A stretch of 64,000 nucleotides of DNA from Oscarella lobularis (taxonomy: Eukaryota; Porifera; Homoscleromorpha; Homosclerophorida; Oscarellidae), in assembly GCF_947507565.1 (NCBI RefSeq), contig NC_089180.1, forward strand, positions 3,286,001 to 3,350,000, written 5' to 3'. The position numbers and the translations under genes are program-made. Shown piece by piece: positions 51,467 to 60,829 of the stretch; within the stretch, counting starts at the first letter, position 1, and the number at the start of each line of letters is the position of its first letter. The notes under the pieces were generated by a model. That model saw only the letters and a program-made list of their open reading frames with translations, was not told the DNA's origin and searched no databases.

Positions 51467-52440
51467 AAAGACATATATCCACTATGAGCTACATACTGAG
51501 TGCAATCTTCAGAACTAACGTGTATGAATCCATTTAATATCTGTTCTCGAAGGGAGGCTTCGTTTCCAATACAACTGTCGTGTTGTCGCACGTAATACTT
51601 GACTTTAGAAAAAACCTCTTCGATCGGGTTCATATCTGGACTATATGCCGGAAGAAACTTGAGAAGGACGCCTACACAACGAAGAAGTTCAGATACTTCA
51701 GGAATATGATGTATAGAAGCATTGTCCATGACAACAATACTGTGAGAATTAATTCCATTAAACGGCATAAGGTGAGGCAGCAAAGTTTTTCGCAAAAACA
51801 TCAAAAAAGTTTCTCCATCGACGCCGTGAGTGCAAAGATTGACATCTAACACTCCATTAATTGACATGGCAGCAATTGCGCTGATCCTGCGTCCACGACG
51901 GAGAGCAGTTACCTCAGATGCAGGCGTGCCTTGCAGTGAATACCCATACCGTCTTTGACAGTTTCGTAAATCGAAGCAAGCTTCGTCAAGGAAAACGAAC
52001 ATATCTGGGGTATAAATACCTGCCTCAATGGTCTCCAACCGAAAGACGTCTCTGCGTTCTTCGTCCCTCTGGGAAGCAATTCTATTCAGCTTTTTGTGGC
52101 TGAACCCAAACCTTCTCAATGTCCTCCAAACGGTTGCTTGAGATACCTCTCGTCCACTTTGCCTTTGAAGCTCCTCTGCCAGTTCTCTCACATAAACGCT
52201 TGGTTTACGCAAAGCGAGTTGCACAACCATAAATTCGTCGAAGTTTCGGAGAATCCGTCGTGGACCGTGCCGTTGCATCAAAGCTCTGACGTCGGTCGTT
52301 CGCTGAAATAATAGTAAATACCTTCTGACGGACTTTTTCGATATGTAGAGAAGGCGAGAAACTTCAGAAATGCTCTTGTTTTGAAGAAGAACCAACCAAA
52401 CGGCTCTCCATCGTAAATCGGGCGAGTAAGCTTTCGGCAT
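51463..52440 (-). CDS. IS630/Tc1-mariner superfamily transposase, intact, DD34E
   Basis: 325 uninterrupted codons from ATG 52,440. N-terminal HTH: AYSPDLRWRAVWLVLLQNKS, ISEVSRLLYISKKSVRRYL; a second winged HTH: YVRELAEELQRQSGREVSQA, TVWRTLRRFGFSHKKL. Catalytic core: FVFLDEACFDLRNCQRRYGY (first Asp), SIVVMDNASIHHIPEV (second Asp), LKFLPAYSPDMNPIEEVFSK (Glu 34 residues after the second Asp). It cuts and joins DNA at TA targets, matching the TA flanks seen. The length is normal for the family. It is the only full-length, uninterrupted DNA transposase in the window, so the element may still be mobile or was until recently. Confidence 0.95.
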   Translation of the reverse strand: MPKAYSPDLRWRAVWLVLLQNKSISEVSRLLYISKKSVRRYLLLFQRTTDVRALMQRHGPRRILRNFDEFMVVQLALRKPSVYVRELAEELQRQSGREVSQATVWRTLRRFGFSHKKLNRIASQRDEERRDVFRLETIEAGIYTPDMFVFLDEACFDLRNCQRRYGYSLQGTPASEVTALRRGRRISAIAAMSINGVLDVNLCTHGVDGETFLMFLRKTLLPHLMPFNGINSHSIVVMDNASIHHIPEVSELLRCVGVLLKFLPAYSPDMNPIEEVFSKVKYYVRQHDSCIGNEASLREQILNGFIHVSSEDCTQYVAHSGYMSL

Positions 52441-52574
52441 ATTTTGAAAGAGGAGCCGTGCGTATGCGCAGCACCGCCTGTTCCGGGTTCACAACGTCGG
52501 CCGTGAGGGACAACCTTCTTGAAATCGACGGTATCAAAGGAGAAGTGGGGAGTGTTGCTAATTCTATTATGCAA

Positions 52575-53721
52575 TTAAGTGACGTCAAGCTCCGTAACGT
52601 GATCACTCTTTTTCAGTTCCTTATCCTGTTCGTCTAACTCGTCTTCGGTCTCGTCATCGCTGTCTTCCGTTGCATTTTCGCCCTCACCGTCTTCCACATC
52701 GCTGTCTTCACTCTCGCTGTCAGTCTTTCCCACAATGAATTGTCTGCAATGATATTCTTGGCGTCTCGACGGTATATCTTTACCCTTCCTTACATCAATG
52801 AGAGAGATGCAAATTAGCGTCAGATTTTGCAAATGACAAATCTATTCTTCTTATTTCATTTTTGTTGTGTCTCTCATAACATTTTTCACGACACCAGGCA
52901 GCATTATGACGACGTTTACAATTAAGATTTCCCAATTTCTTTGACAAACTCTTCAATATTCCCATTACACCAAAAAACTTGTTAACCAAACAAAGAGCAA
53001 GCTCTAAACCACGCAGAAATTTACTAACAAAACAAACAGGTAAAATGAAACAAACCTTTGACAGCTTATCATTCTTCAGTTAGTGCTCTGAAAATTTCAC
53101 CCCCTGCTCACATGATTTTATTTGACTCCTCTTCGATTTCCAGCGCTTTCTTTGACTCTGATTTCTCAACGGCTTCCTTCACTATTTGCTTCAGTTCATC
53201 TTTAGTTTTTAGAGCTGTATTGATGTCGGGTATTTTCCCTAAACGAAGTAGTGGAACCAACGGCTGCTGTCGTCGTGGCGGCTGCTGTACTGAAGGGCGC
53301 AAAACCGATCCTAATATGGGTTGCCCAGTTCCACCGTGAAGTGATTAAACTTTCGCTAAATGAGCGGTTAATTTTTGAATTGCCTATCTTCTTTCGTTCT
53401 TCGATTAAAAAGTTTTACGACATTTTATATCTTATTCTCCATTGCCGTTAAAAAGTTTTCACTATCCTGCACGTGGCGTGATCGTGGCCCAGGTTGCGAT
53501 GGCTTTATCAACGCAAAAAGCAAAGACATGATGTACCAGACAGGGTGCACCAGACAGGGTGTACCTATCACTGAAAAGAAAGTACGAAGTGATGAAATTT
53601 GAATGTGCCTCTCATAGTCTTCAGTAAGTGGCAAGCAGACAGAACCAATGCCGACGAGCTTGGCTACGTCGCAAAATACAATCCGGATGCGAGCGCCAAA
53701 CTCCCACACGTCTTTCTTCAC
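52575..53721 (-). CDS. Minus-strand exons of unknown gene in Mutator-like copy B
   Basis: Same blocks as in copy A (46,079-47,225) with a few substitutions and an 'ISLIDVRKGKD' variant near 52,790 caused by a small deletion. Ends with the acidic tail DSDVEDGEGENATEDSDDET. Family unknown. Confidence 0.3.
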
Positions 53722-53865
53722 GCTTTGAAAGACATCTTTGATCAGCTTTTCGACAGAGATCTACTACAGAGTTGTAAAGAAGAAAAACTACAAAATGCGG
53801 TAAAATACCATTCAAAAACCGCTGTTTCTTATTTTCTTCTATAGAATGAGTCCTTCCACAGTGTC

Positions 53866-55049
53866 TTGTGGACATTTGATATAAAGAAGAAATTTAGAGA
53901 AAAATTTCCTCGCAGCGTTGCCGCAAAACTGGCAGCTTTGATTTATAATCACGGAACTATAGCTTTTTGCAGGCCTAATTGCGTGTTGGATTTGGACATC
54001 GAAAAGCTTTTGTTTAAAATTTGCCAGTCAATAGATGGGGTGACACAGAATGTATTTATCAACTAAATTACACTGATATTTAGGAAAGAGAGTACCATCA
54101 GACAATGAGAGGAAACGAGTGGTGGAAGAGGAACAGAAAAATGACGAGAGGCGATAAAAGAAGAGTCAAGGACACCCAGGAAACGGATTCATTAACAAAT
54201 GGAGGTCAGACTATGCAGGGTTTGTGAAATACTTCGAGGACTATTATGCAAATCGACCAGGTTTCACCTACCAGATGTTCTAAAATCCATTCGCGTTTTT
54301 CTTTTATAGAAACATGGGCCATGGCGTACAGAAGATTTGACCACGGTGGAGTTGATACCAACATGATACTGGAAAGGTGTGTTCGTTTTTAGATGCAAGA
54401 CAATAATAAACACCTTCTTGTTTCACAGCTTTCATAGCAAACTTAAAGTTGTGTATATGAATGGAAGGATGAATAAGCGAATAGATGGGCTTCTAAACAT
54501 TTTGCTGGAAATCGAAAGGGACGAATGCATGGATACGATGAAGAAAAAGTATTTCGGACATAGAAGAAGAAAAGACAGAGAAAGGCACAAAAAGGGAGAA
54601 AATATTTCGGATGATCGGATAGTGGCGGCCGGCAGCGCGGCAGTAGCACGCTAATAGTCGTGCTTGACATTATTTAATTTAAGATCATCAATGATGGCTG
54701 TTGGAGCGTGAAGTCCAGCAAAAATCCTCGTGAACAGTACACCGTGAAAAGAAATTATCCTTGCCGTGCCCAAGGGTGTCCAGTGTTGTGCAACAACGGC
54801 GGATGTGAAAGAATTTGTCGGCATACCTACACCTGCACCTGCTTTGACTATCAATCAGGTAATGTATGCAAACACATACATAAAATCAGCATGATGAGCG
54901 GGTGTGCCGCACGTGAGTCCTGCGAGTCTGACGGTTGGTCAGCGCCTGCTCGAGCCATCATATACTCCGACGGCGACAGTGCCTTATCTCAGACTCGCAG
55001 CAGTGATGGCGTGGTAGAGAGTGGTAAGTTCTATTGTGAGTATAAATAA
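53866..55049 (+). pseudogene. Mutator-like (MULE) transposase, C-terminal exons with SWIM zinc finger
   Basis: Plus-strand exons: 53,866-54,066 (VLWTFDIKKKFREKFPRSVA, tentative); ~54,177-54,256 (FINKWRSDYAGFVKYFEDYY ANRPG, donor GTTTCA); 54,305-54,377 (TWAMAYRRFDHGGVDTNMIL, donor GTGTGT); 54,429-54,654 (FHSKLKVVYMNGRMNKRIDG); then 54,708-55,049 with CTCFDYQSGNVCKHIH, the C-x-C-x(n)-C-x-H SWIM finger typical of MULE transposases. YF..YY..R..W, N-T-N-M...H..LK.VY and N-K-R-I/L-D are conserved landmarks of this family. A stop near 54,155 and the break between 54,654 and 54,708 may be splice sites or decay. MULEs make 8-11-bp target duplications, like the miniature elements here. Confidence 0.75.
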
Positions 55050-55125
55050 AGTTCTGACATGATACGTTAATTTATCGCAGAAAGAGAAAACAGCGTACTT
55101 CAGATAAAGTCTCTTTGCACTTCAA

Positions 55126-55395
55126 TTGTTGCCTTGGCTTCAAACGATAGCGTGCCGCCAAATGACTGTCAAAGCCGTTGCATTGCTACGTCGGGCCAGT
55201 AGCTGTCTTCAAGAAGCTGCTGTTGAAGAGGGACCAGAGACTGGTAGCTTTCCTGTGACCAACATGGCTATCCAGCGCAAAAGAAAGCCTGAACACCAAG
55301 TTGATAAATTTAAGAAGTATTCCAAACGATGGAGGAACACCAAGTTGATAAATTTAAGAAGTATTCCAAACGATGGAGGAAGCAAAAGACAATAA
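55126..55395 (+). pseudogene. C-terminal tail of the Mutator-like transposase
   Basis: The frame reads VKAVALLRRASSCLQEAAVE, EEGPETGSFPVTNMAIQRKR, then a basic end VDKFKKYSKRWR. Basic tails of this kind follow SWIM fingers in animal MULEs. A 44-bp tandem duplication (55,294-55,381) repeats the end and shifts frame. Confidence 0.5.
55294..55381. repeat. Tandem duplication, 44 bp x 2
   Basis: CACCAAGTTGATAAATTTAA then GAAGTATTCCAAACGATGGA is perfectly repeated at 55,294 and 55,338. The period is not a multiple of 3, so it breaks the coding frame. Confidence 0.95.
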
Positions 55396-56070
55396 GGTAC
55401 TTAGTCAAGACTAAGCTTTACAACAATCTAATTAGTTTTCCCCAACTGAAGTGCTCCTAATGAAGACGACATCCGCAGAGTTGATCACATGTTGTTTGAG
55501 CAAGGATATAAGGTGTTGTTTATTACTGTAATGACTTTGGCGTAAATAGGAAGTACTTACTTTTAGGCTGCAACAGAACATGTGACCATGCTTATGAATA
55601 GAAATCTTGAAAAGCCTGCCAAACTGAAAGGAAACAGGCTACTGTATTTGTTCGTTTTAGTTTCACAAGCTTGTCTGTCATGCTGAGCACATAGTTCTAA
55701 AGCAGATAGTTTGATCGGGGTCGTCCTGTCTCACCAAGAAGTGGGATAAAATGACTGGCTTATTTCTAACAGCAGCCGTTTTACTTCGTTCTGATTTGAA
55801 AAGTGCTCGAATGACCCTACGAAAAGCCATTCTACAGTCTCGACGGAATCGACGAAGAAGACCGAAGAAGACCGAACGACTTGGAGACGCAGTGGTTGTT
55901 CTGTAATGCGGGAAAGGCTTTCTGCAGGGCCAATGGAGCACTTTGCAGTTCAATACAAAGTCAAAAGGCTTACAATACGCTTTGCTCTTAGAATTTCTAT
56001 ATCAATGTAGATCATATAAACATCATCGCTTCGTTCAATCTAAATATCAAACCAGTAACAAAAAAGCTCA
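55396..56070. other. No gene recognised
   Basis: A plus frame at 55,735-55,905 (KWDKMTGLFLTAAVLLRSDL, then a basic tail) may be decayed transposon sequence; no family named. Confidence 0.3.
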
Positions 56071-56304
56071 GTCAAAAGGTTCCTTAGAAGACGATATATA
56101 TGGGGAAATTAATTCCCAAGACCTGTCAAAAGGTTCCTTATGAGTCAATCTCTATGGGGAAATTAATTCCATAGACCAGTCATAAGGTTCCTTAGGAGTC
56201 GATCTCTATGGGGAAATTAATTCTATAGACCAGTCAAAAGGTTCCTTATGAGTCGATATCTATGGGGAAATTAATTCCATAGACCAGTCAAAAGGTTCCT
56301 TAGA
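56071..56304. repeat. 54-bp minisatellite, 4.3 units
   Basis: GTCAAAAGGTTCCTTA starts units at 56,071, 56,125, 56,179, 56,233 and 56,287 (partial), exactly 54 bp apart. Each contains GGGGAAATTAATTCC. Confidence 0.95.
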
Positions 56305-57029
56305 AACGGCAGAGGGCGTGACAAATAAAGCTGGAGCGTTCGGCGGCGTTGACGAGAAGCCTGAGAGGCTAAGCGCTAGCGGAGACTAAAAGAAAGCCAC
56401 CAAACGAAAGCAAGGAAATACATTGGACAAACCTGACGACAGTCCAGCAGAGCGAAGGGTTCTTTTGTCACAATCACGTACGCCTTTCGTTGGGTTAGTG
56501 AAAAGCATGGCATGCAAAAGCATGGCTTGCGATTACGACATCAGAAAACTTGTGTATGACCCAAAAGAATATTATGTTTAGAAGTTCATTCCTTGAAAAA
56601 AGTACATATATGCTGCTGACACGCTCTAGCACTGCCACACCCACTCATTGAAATTGGTCATGGAACCGTTAGCTTCGTTCCTTCGACGCTCTTAACAAAA
56701 GAAACAGCTGCAAAAGGGCCGCAAGAGAGCACTACAATCGTCGCTAGGGTAGCATTTCGGGAGAAAAGAGCGATAACTTCGATACGTACTTTCTCGAACG
56801 GTTTTTTCACAATACCGTTAAATGGCGCCTTTTTTCAAACGGTGGGCAGAGATGAATGAAAACGCTGCAAGCAGAAGACTGATTGATTATTAACGCACGC
56901 ACGGACTAACATTTTCACAAAGGCGACAGTACAGAGTACATTACAGCAGCCCATCCTTGTCACCTAATTACCAAGGCGGTAATCTCTTCTATTAGCAGAG
57001 TGATCACGTGGATACTCGGGTCAACACGT
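56305..57029. other. No gene recognised
   Basis: Mixed composition; no supported exon or terminal repeat. Confidence 0.4.
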
Positions 57030-57156
57030 GGTCTATGACGCAGACGAGTGATCCCAGGCCCTCCGAGCAGTGAGAGCCGCCGCGCCCCCAAACCTCGCGC
57101 GCTAAGCCCAACGAATACTCTCGCGAACTGCTCGGAGGGCCTGGCTTGCGAGGCTA
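57030..57156 (-). mobile_element. Hairpin-type terminus, right end
   Basis: GTCTATGACGCAGACGAGTG, then stem CCAGGCCCTCCGAGCAG / CTGCTCGGAGGGCCTGG, ending TTGCGAGGCTA at 57,156. Same family as 27,484, with a different hairpin loop. No left partner with the flank GGGGCGGAC was seen. Confidence 0.65.
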
Positions 57157-57374
57157 GGGGCGGACATTCGACTATGCCTTCCATCTCTCCGTGACGTTGT
57201 TGGAACTGTTCCATCTGGGAGCCTCGGAACAGGCGCCGTTGACAGGAAAAAAACGAATCTTCGGTCATACCAAACGCAAGCCATCATGTGATTCCTGCCT
57301 GCTCAAGTTGGCGTAGGGTACCTGTGGCAGAAGCGCTGAAACTAAACATAGGTTTCGGTTCTGCAAAGTATTTA

Positions 57375-59068
57375 CCGTAAACTACCGAGTAAACGCCCAT
57401 GGGCATTTGTAGAACTTTTGTCCAGAAGAGGGGGTGGGCACTTACTATGTGTTTGTGAAAACCTCTCACGTAGTAAACGCCCATGTCTTGAAATGTTTTA
57501 TAAAGGAACCCGTTAATGCGCGAAATGGGAGGTACAGTTTCGGCGCTAGTCTTTTAAGTCTCTAAAAAACCTATTTCCTGAACATCACTTTCAGGATTAG
57601 AAACATAAAACTGGAGTCTGGTTCCGTGGCTTCTTCGTCCTAATTATTTTCATCATTTTCTTCAATGACAAGAACATCATTGACGTATTCATCTTCACTG
57701 CCGTCTAACGCGTTGGAAATTCCGCAAACAAGAAATGATTTGACAATGATTCTATCAGATACCCTTTTGACTCCACGAAGCCGAGACCCAATCACGTTTT
57801 GCCTTAAAGGCTGTTTTAGGTTGCCATGTGAAGTCTTTTCACCTGCACTAAATTTTATCCAGGAGCTCCACGAGTCTCGAATATGTCCTTAGAAAGGCTT
57901 ATTGAAGCTACGATCCATTGGCTGTACAATTGAAGAACAGCCTTCTGGAAATAAGATTTGCATACTTTGATCATGATCTGCCGGCTCTCTTTCGATTGGT
58001 GTGGACGGTGCTCGTCAAGAATGAGTAAACGGCATTCTGGTTTCTATCCATACGTTGTCCTAAGCCACGTATGAAACATTTCGCTTGTCATCCAACCATT
58101 CTTGCTTGCATGGACACGAACATTATCCGGAATCCGATAAGATTTCCTTATTCTAGCTTGCCGTTTCTCTCTTTGAAAATTAAAAAGGCTGGGAATTTTT
58201 TGCCACTTGCTGCCGCGGCTAAGGCGACTGTAAAACCTTTCTTTTCGGCTTTGGTCGTCTTCATTTGGATTGTTTTCTGACTTTGTAACGCACTGGTTTG
58301 TCTGGACGGCATGTCAAACCTCACCATAGTTTGGTCCATGTTAACAATTCGATCGGGGCTAACGCTCTAAGTTTTTCTATGAGAGATCACTGACCTAAAA
58401 AAGTAGTTAAAATAAAGCGACAGTCAATGAAATAGAAATTCTTCTTCACCGGCGAAAAGCGTGCAGTTTTTTTTCGTAATCGGTGGGGACAAACTGAGAA
58501 GTATTGGTCCAACTCTTAGGCTTACGCCAACTCGTTTCTTCCAACGAGATAGCCATTGAGGACTCGCAGCAAAATGAGACAATCCCAAACCTCCGGCAAC
58601 TTCTTTCGCAAATCTTTGTTGAAAACGGAAACACTTTTTAAACGCTGATTCTCTAGGTACGAGAAAACTCTGCTATCAAGATCCTGTGACGCTACAGCGG
58701 CGCCAAGGTGAATTTTTCGCTCTTTTTTTAGGTGCCGTGGTTCAACTTCATGAGATCCTCGTATTTTGAATTCCACTCACAAATTCGCTTCGGATCGATC
58801 TCGAACTTTCTTGCTGTCTTCGAAACGTTTCTCCCGTGCAGTCTGTGCCAGATAATCGCCGAGCATTTGAATGCAACGTCGTAAGATGCATTCCGCTTAC
58901 GGTAGTTATTTGTACGTGCGCGACTGATGCAATGCAGGTGCACAACCGATGCAATGTCCCGTGTATGGGTAGGCGTTTACACGGAGTGTAGCTTACCCTG
59001 TACACTATTTTGCAGCTAAGGGTGGTGGACGCTTTCTCGGGTTTGGGCGTTTACTCGGTAGTTTACGG
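57375..59068. mobile_element. Complete pogo-type transposon, 1694 bp, perfect 25-bp TIRs
   Basis: CCGTAAACTACCGAGTAAAC plus GCCCA at 57,375-57,399 is exactly inverted at 59,044-59,068. TA duplications are at 57,373-57,374 and 59,069-59,070. Subterminal copies of GTAAACGCCCATG occur near 57,473, and an inverted form near 58,970. The interior holds a decayed minus-strand transposase. Confidence 0.95.
57640..58943 (-). pseudogene. pogo/Tigger transposase, decayed, within its TIRs
   Basis: From 58,943: RKRNASYDVAFKCSAIIWHR, LHGRNVSKTARKFEIDPKRI, the first HTH; KERKIHLGAAVASQDLDSRV and SVSVFNKDLRKKLPEVWDCL, the CENP-B-type second HTH; then 58,339-58,148 MDQTMVRFDMPSRQTSALQS (first catalytic Asp in N/D-M-D-Q-T), TTKAEKKGFTVALAAAASGK, PAFLIFKERNGKL; then RLLILDEHRPHQ (second Asp) near 58,010. 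Several frameshifts and stops interrupt it. The domain order and TA target fit pogo/Tigger. A ~100-bp gap between HTH and DDE looks deleted. Confidence 0.85.
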
Positions 59069-59440
59069 TACTACCCGCTGTATCCAAATAACGGTCAGCA
59101 GTAGGCCAATGAAATTGCCGGCGAGGTGTCGGCTATGCCGTAGTTGTGCACCTCGATAATGGTTATGAACCTGCTGTTTTGTTTTGAAGAAAATTGCAAA
59201 TTTTTTAGAGCCGGATATGACGTCACCAAAATTTGTGCCATAGGGATGATTGGGATTAGCTGGAATGGCGTCATGTACTGTACCAACGCAATTATTCGAA
59301 TGGATTAACCACTGTTCTGCAGACTAAGATAAACGTTGCCGCGCCTTTTCTCAGCAAAATTTACTGTAACTTCTCTGAAGATAACAAGTCGTCTGCAGTA
59401 CAGGTAGGCATGCAGCGTCACATTAACTAATTAGCGACTT
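59069..59440. other. No gene recognised
   Basis: Short spacer downstream of the pogo element; no supported exon. Confidence 0.4.
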
Positions 59441-59444
59441 ATTT

Positions 59445-60045
59445 TTGAAGACGGCAGCACTTGATGACGCGCAGAAATCGCTCCCAGATTCCCACTATTG
59501 GATCAAAGCCGACGCCTGCGACATACTGGCTGGCGTGCAGGAATCTGTAAAGGGAGAATGGTCGGGTGATGTTGACTTGAACGACAGCAGTTTGGAGGCG
59601 GAGAAGGAAATATACACGACATTGAAAAAGAAAATGGTAAATCTTGGAAGGAGGAGTCATGAAGCATGGACTGGCGATGCTGGCTACACTCTACCAAAAC
59701 TGAGCGCATACAAACAACGTCTTCAAAAGAGTCAAGAATAGTTATTTTCAATTAGCCATTAATTATTACCATTATTTTTATAGAACTTGAAGACAAACAG
59801 AAGTCCCTGCGCAAAAGCAAGAGCTCCAACGACAAAGAACGTCTGCCTCTTCTCTGGGAAATTCATGATTTGAAAACGGGCAAGTTGCTAGGGACGATTG
59901 TATGGGTTTCTTCGTCGTTTTCCCGCTGATCGTCTGATGCGCTGAAGAATGACGCATTTTTTGAAGCAGCTTTGGCTTTGCTACAACAGCTCCCAGGCGT
60001 TGCCGGTTTTCCACTCAAAATTTGCCACCAAATAGTGAAACAAGT
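59445..60045 (+). CDS. Transposon-associated protein of unknown function, two exons
   Basis: Exon 1 (59,445-~59,735): ALDDAQKSLPDSHYWIKADA, CDILAGVQESVKGEWSGDVD, LNDSSLEAEKEIYTTLKKKM. After an AT-rich intron ending TTTTTATAG (59,784), exon 2 reads LEDKQKSLRKSKSSNDKERL, PLLWEIHDLKTGKLLGTIVW, then a stop and, in frame, NDAFFEAALALLQQLPGVAG up to a GTAAGC donor. The W-I-K-x-D-x-x-D...G-E-W-S-G-D-V-D-L-N-D block is one I recall from repeat-associated genes of cnidarians and sponges, but I cannot assign a domain name. It ends within 20 bp of the convergent THAP-type gene. Confidence 0.45.
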
Positions 60046-60064
60046 AAGCTTCTTTGTTTTTTAG

Positions 60065-60370
60065 TTATTGTCTAACGCATTGTACCCGCAGAACTGAGTC
60101 CAGCGTTTGAAGGCTGTCTGATTCGAAGCAGCCGGGCTCGAAGTGGTTGCTGCAGATCTCGCTGTATGTCTTCGGACCCGCCCACCGGTCAAGCGTTCTT
60201 CGAACTTGATCGATCCACTTTTGACGTAGTCCGACGTCTTTTGGAAAGAAGTAGAGCGTGAAATCGTCTTTCGTAGTGCTGTTACAACTAGCAGCGATGC
60301 AGCGGCGAACCAACTGGGCCCGAGAAGACGAAATACGTGGCAACAAAGAAGTGAGGCGAACGCCCATCAA
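60065..60370 (-). CDS. THAP zinc-finger domain protein
   Basis: A 101-codon minus-strand frame: VRRCIAASCNSTTKDDFTLY, FFPKDVGLRQKWIDQVRRTL, DRWAGPKTYSEICSNHFEPG. The ligands C-x4-C ... C-x2-H, the conserved Trp of the 'W' block and F-x-P are those of a THAP (C2CH) DNA-binding domain, here nearly complete. Residues 1-20 before the first Cys are unlike THAP, which normally starts within a few residues of Met, so the true start may be an upstream exon or the Val/Leu near 60,310. THAP domains bind transposon ends in P-element and related transposases; a host regulator is the alternative. Confidence 0.75.
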   Translation of the reverse strand: MMGVRLTSLLPRISSSRAQLVRRCIAASCNSTTKDDFTLYFFPKDVGLRQKWIDQVRRTLDRWAGPKTYSEICSNHFEPGCFESDSLQTLDSVLRVQCVRQ

Positions 60371-60453
60371 AGAAATGCAAACAAAAAAATTTTCACCACT
60401 TCAGTTTCCCTTTAATTAGGAAGCAACTGTTCTAGGCCGAATGTTTACTTCAA

Positions 60454-60829
60454 TCATCTGAAATATGAAATAATGTGGGTAACGTTAGATAGAAGCCTTA
60501 GTCTCACGACCTCTTCAAACGACGACGACGTGGCCTCTCTCCTTTTCGAAGCCTTTCTCTCCTTCGGTACGGTGGCACTTTTAGCCGTTCGTTTTTCCTC
60601 AATGCCCTTTGACTTATAGTGCTCCTTCAATGCATCGAGTGCGGCCAATTGAAAACGATCTTCATCTAAAGCGTAGTACGAATGAAGCACAGTGATGTGA
60701 GACTGCTTTTTTGACTGTCCATTGACATGGCTTGCCTAATTGACAAGGCAACGTCTCATCGCCAAATTCCTCATCCGAATCATGAGTAACACTCTCACGA
60801 AGCAGTCGTCTTCCTCGTTTTGACACCAT
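60454..60829 (-). pseudogene. Small basic/charged protein upstream of THAP, one A-run shift
   Basis: From ATG 60,829: VSKRGRRLLRESVTHDSDEE, GDETLPCQLGKPCQWTVKK. A one-base shift in the A6 run near 60,708 moves to SHITVLHSYYALDEDRFQLA, ALDALKEHYKSKGIEEKRTA, and a Lys/Arg-rich tail with the stop at 60,454. No known domain. Lies 84 bp upstream of the THAP frame on the same strand, so it may share a transcript with it. Confidence 0.4.

Larger units (their letters stand above)
50213..52531. mobile_element. Two-gene TA-inserted transposon (IS630/Tc1-like), 2319 bp
   Basis: Left end CCGTTGATTTCAAGAAGGTT (50,213) and right end, read inward, CCGTCGATTTCAAGAAGGTT (ending 52,531). The similarity continues to GTTGTGAACCCGGAA on both sides, giving ~60-bp imperfect terminal inverted repeats. 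TA flanks both ends (50,211-50,212; 52,532-52,533). The duplicate locus at 46,019-46,060 has the uninterrupted sequence with one TA, proving the insertion. Inside are a plus-strand ORF pair (50,291-51,325) and a minus-strand transposase (52,440-51,463), converging on a 66-bp tandem repeat. Confidence 0.93.
52534..55400 (+). mobile_element. Mutator-like element, copy B, right part
   Basis: Continues the copy interrupted at 50,212. 52,534-54,291 matches copy A; from 54,292 on, only this copy retains the 3' transposase exons with the SWIM finger. Terminal inverted repeats of the autonomous element were not located. Confidence 0.75.

Noticed and set aside
56071-56304. Regular 54-bp repeats resembling a CRISPR array
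   Set aside because: The whole unit is repeated including the would-be spacers, there are no cas genes, and the context is eukaryotic. It is a minisatellite.
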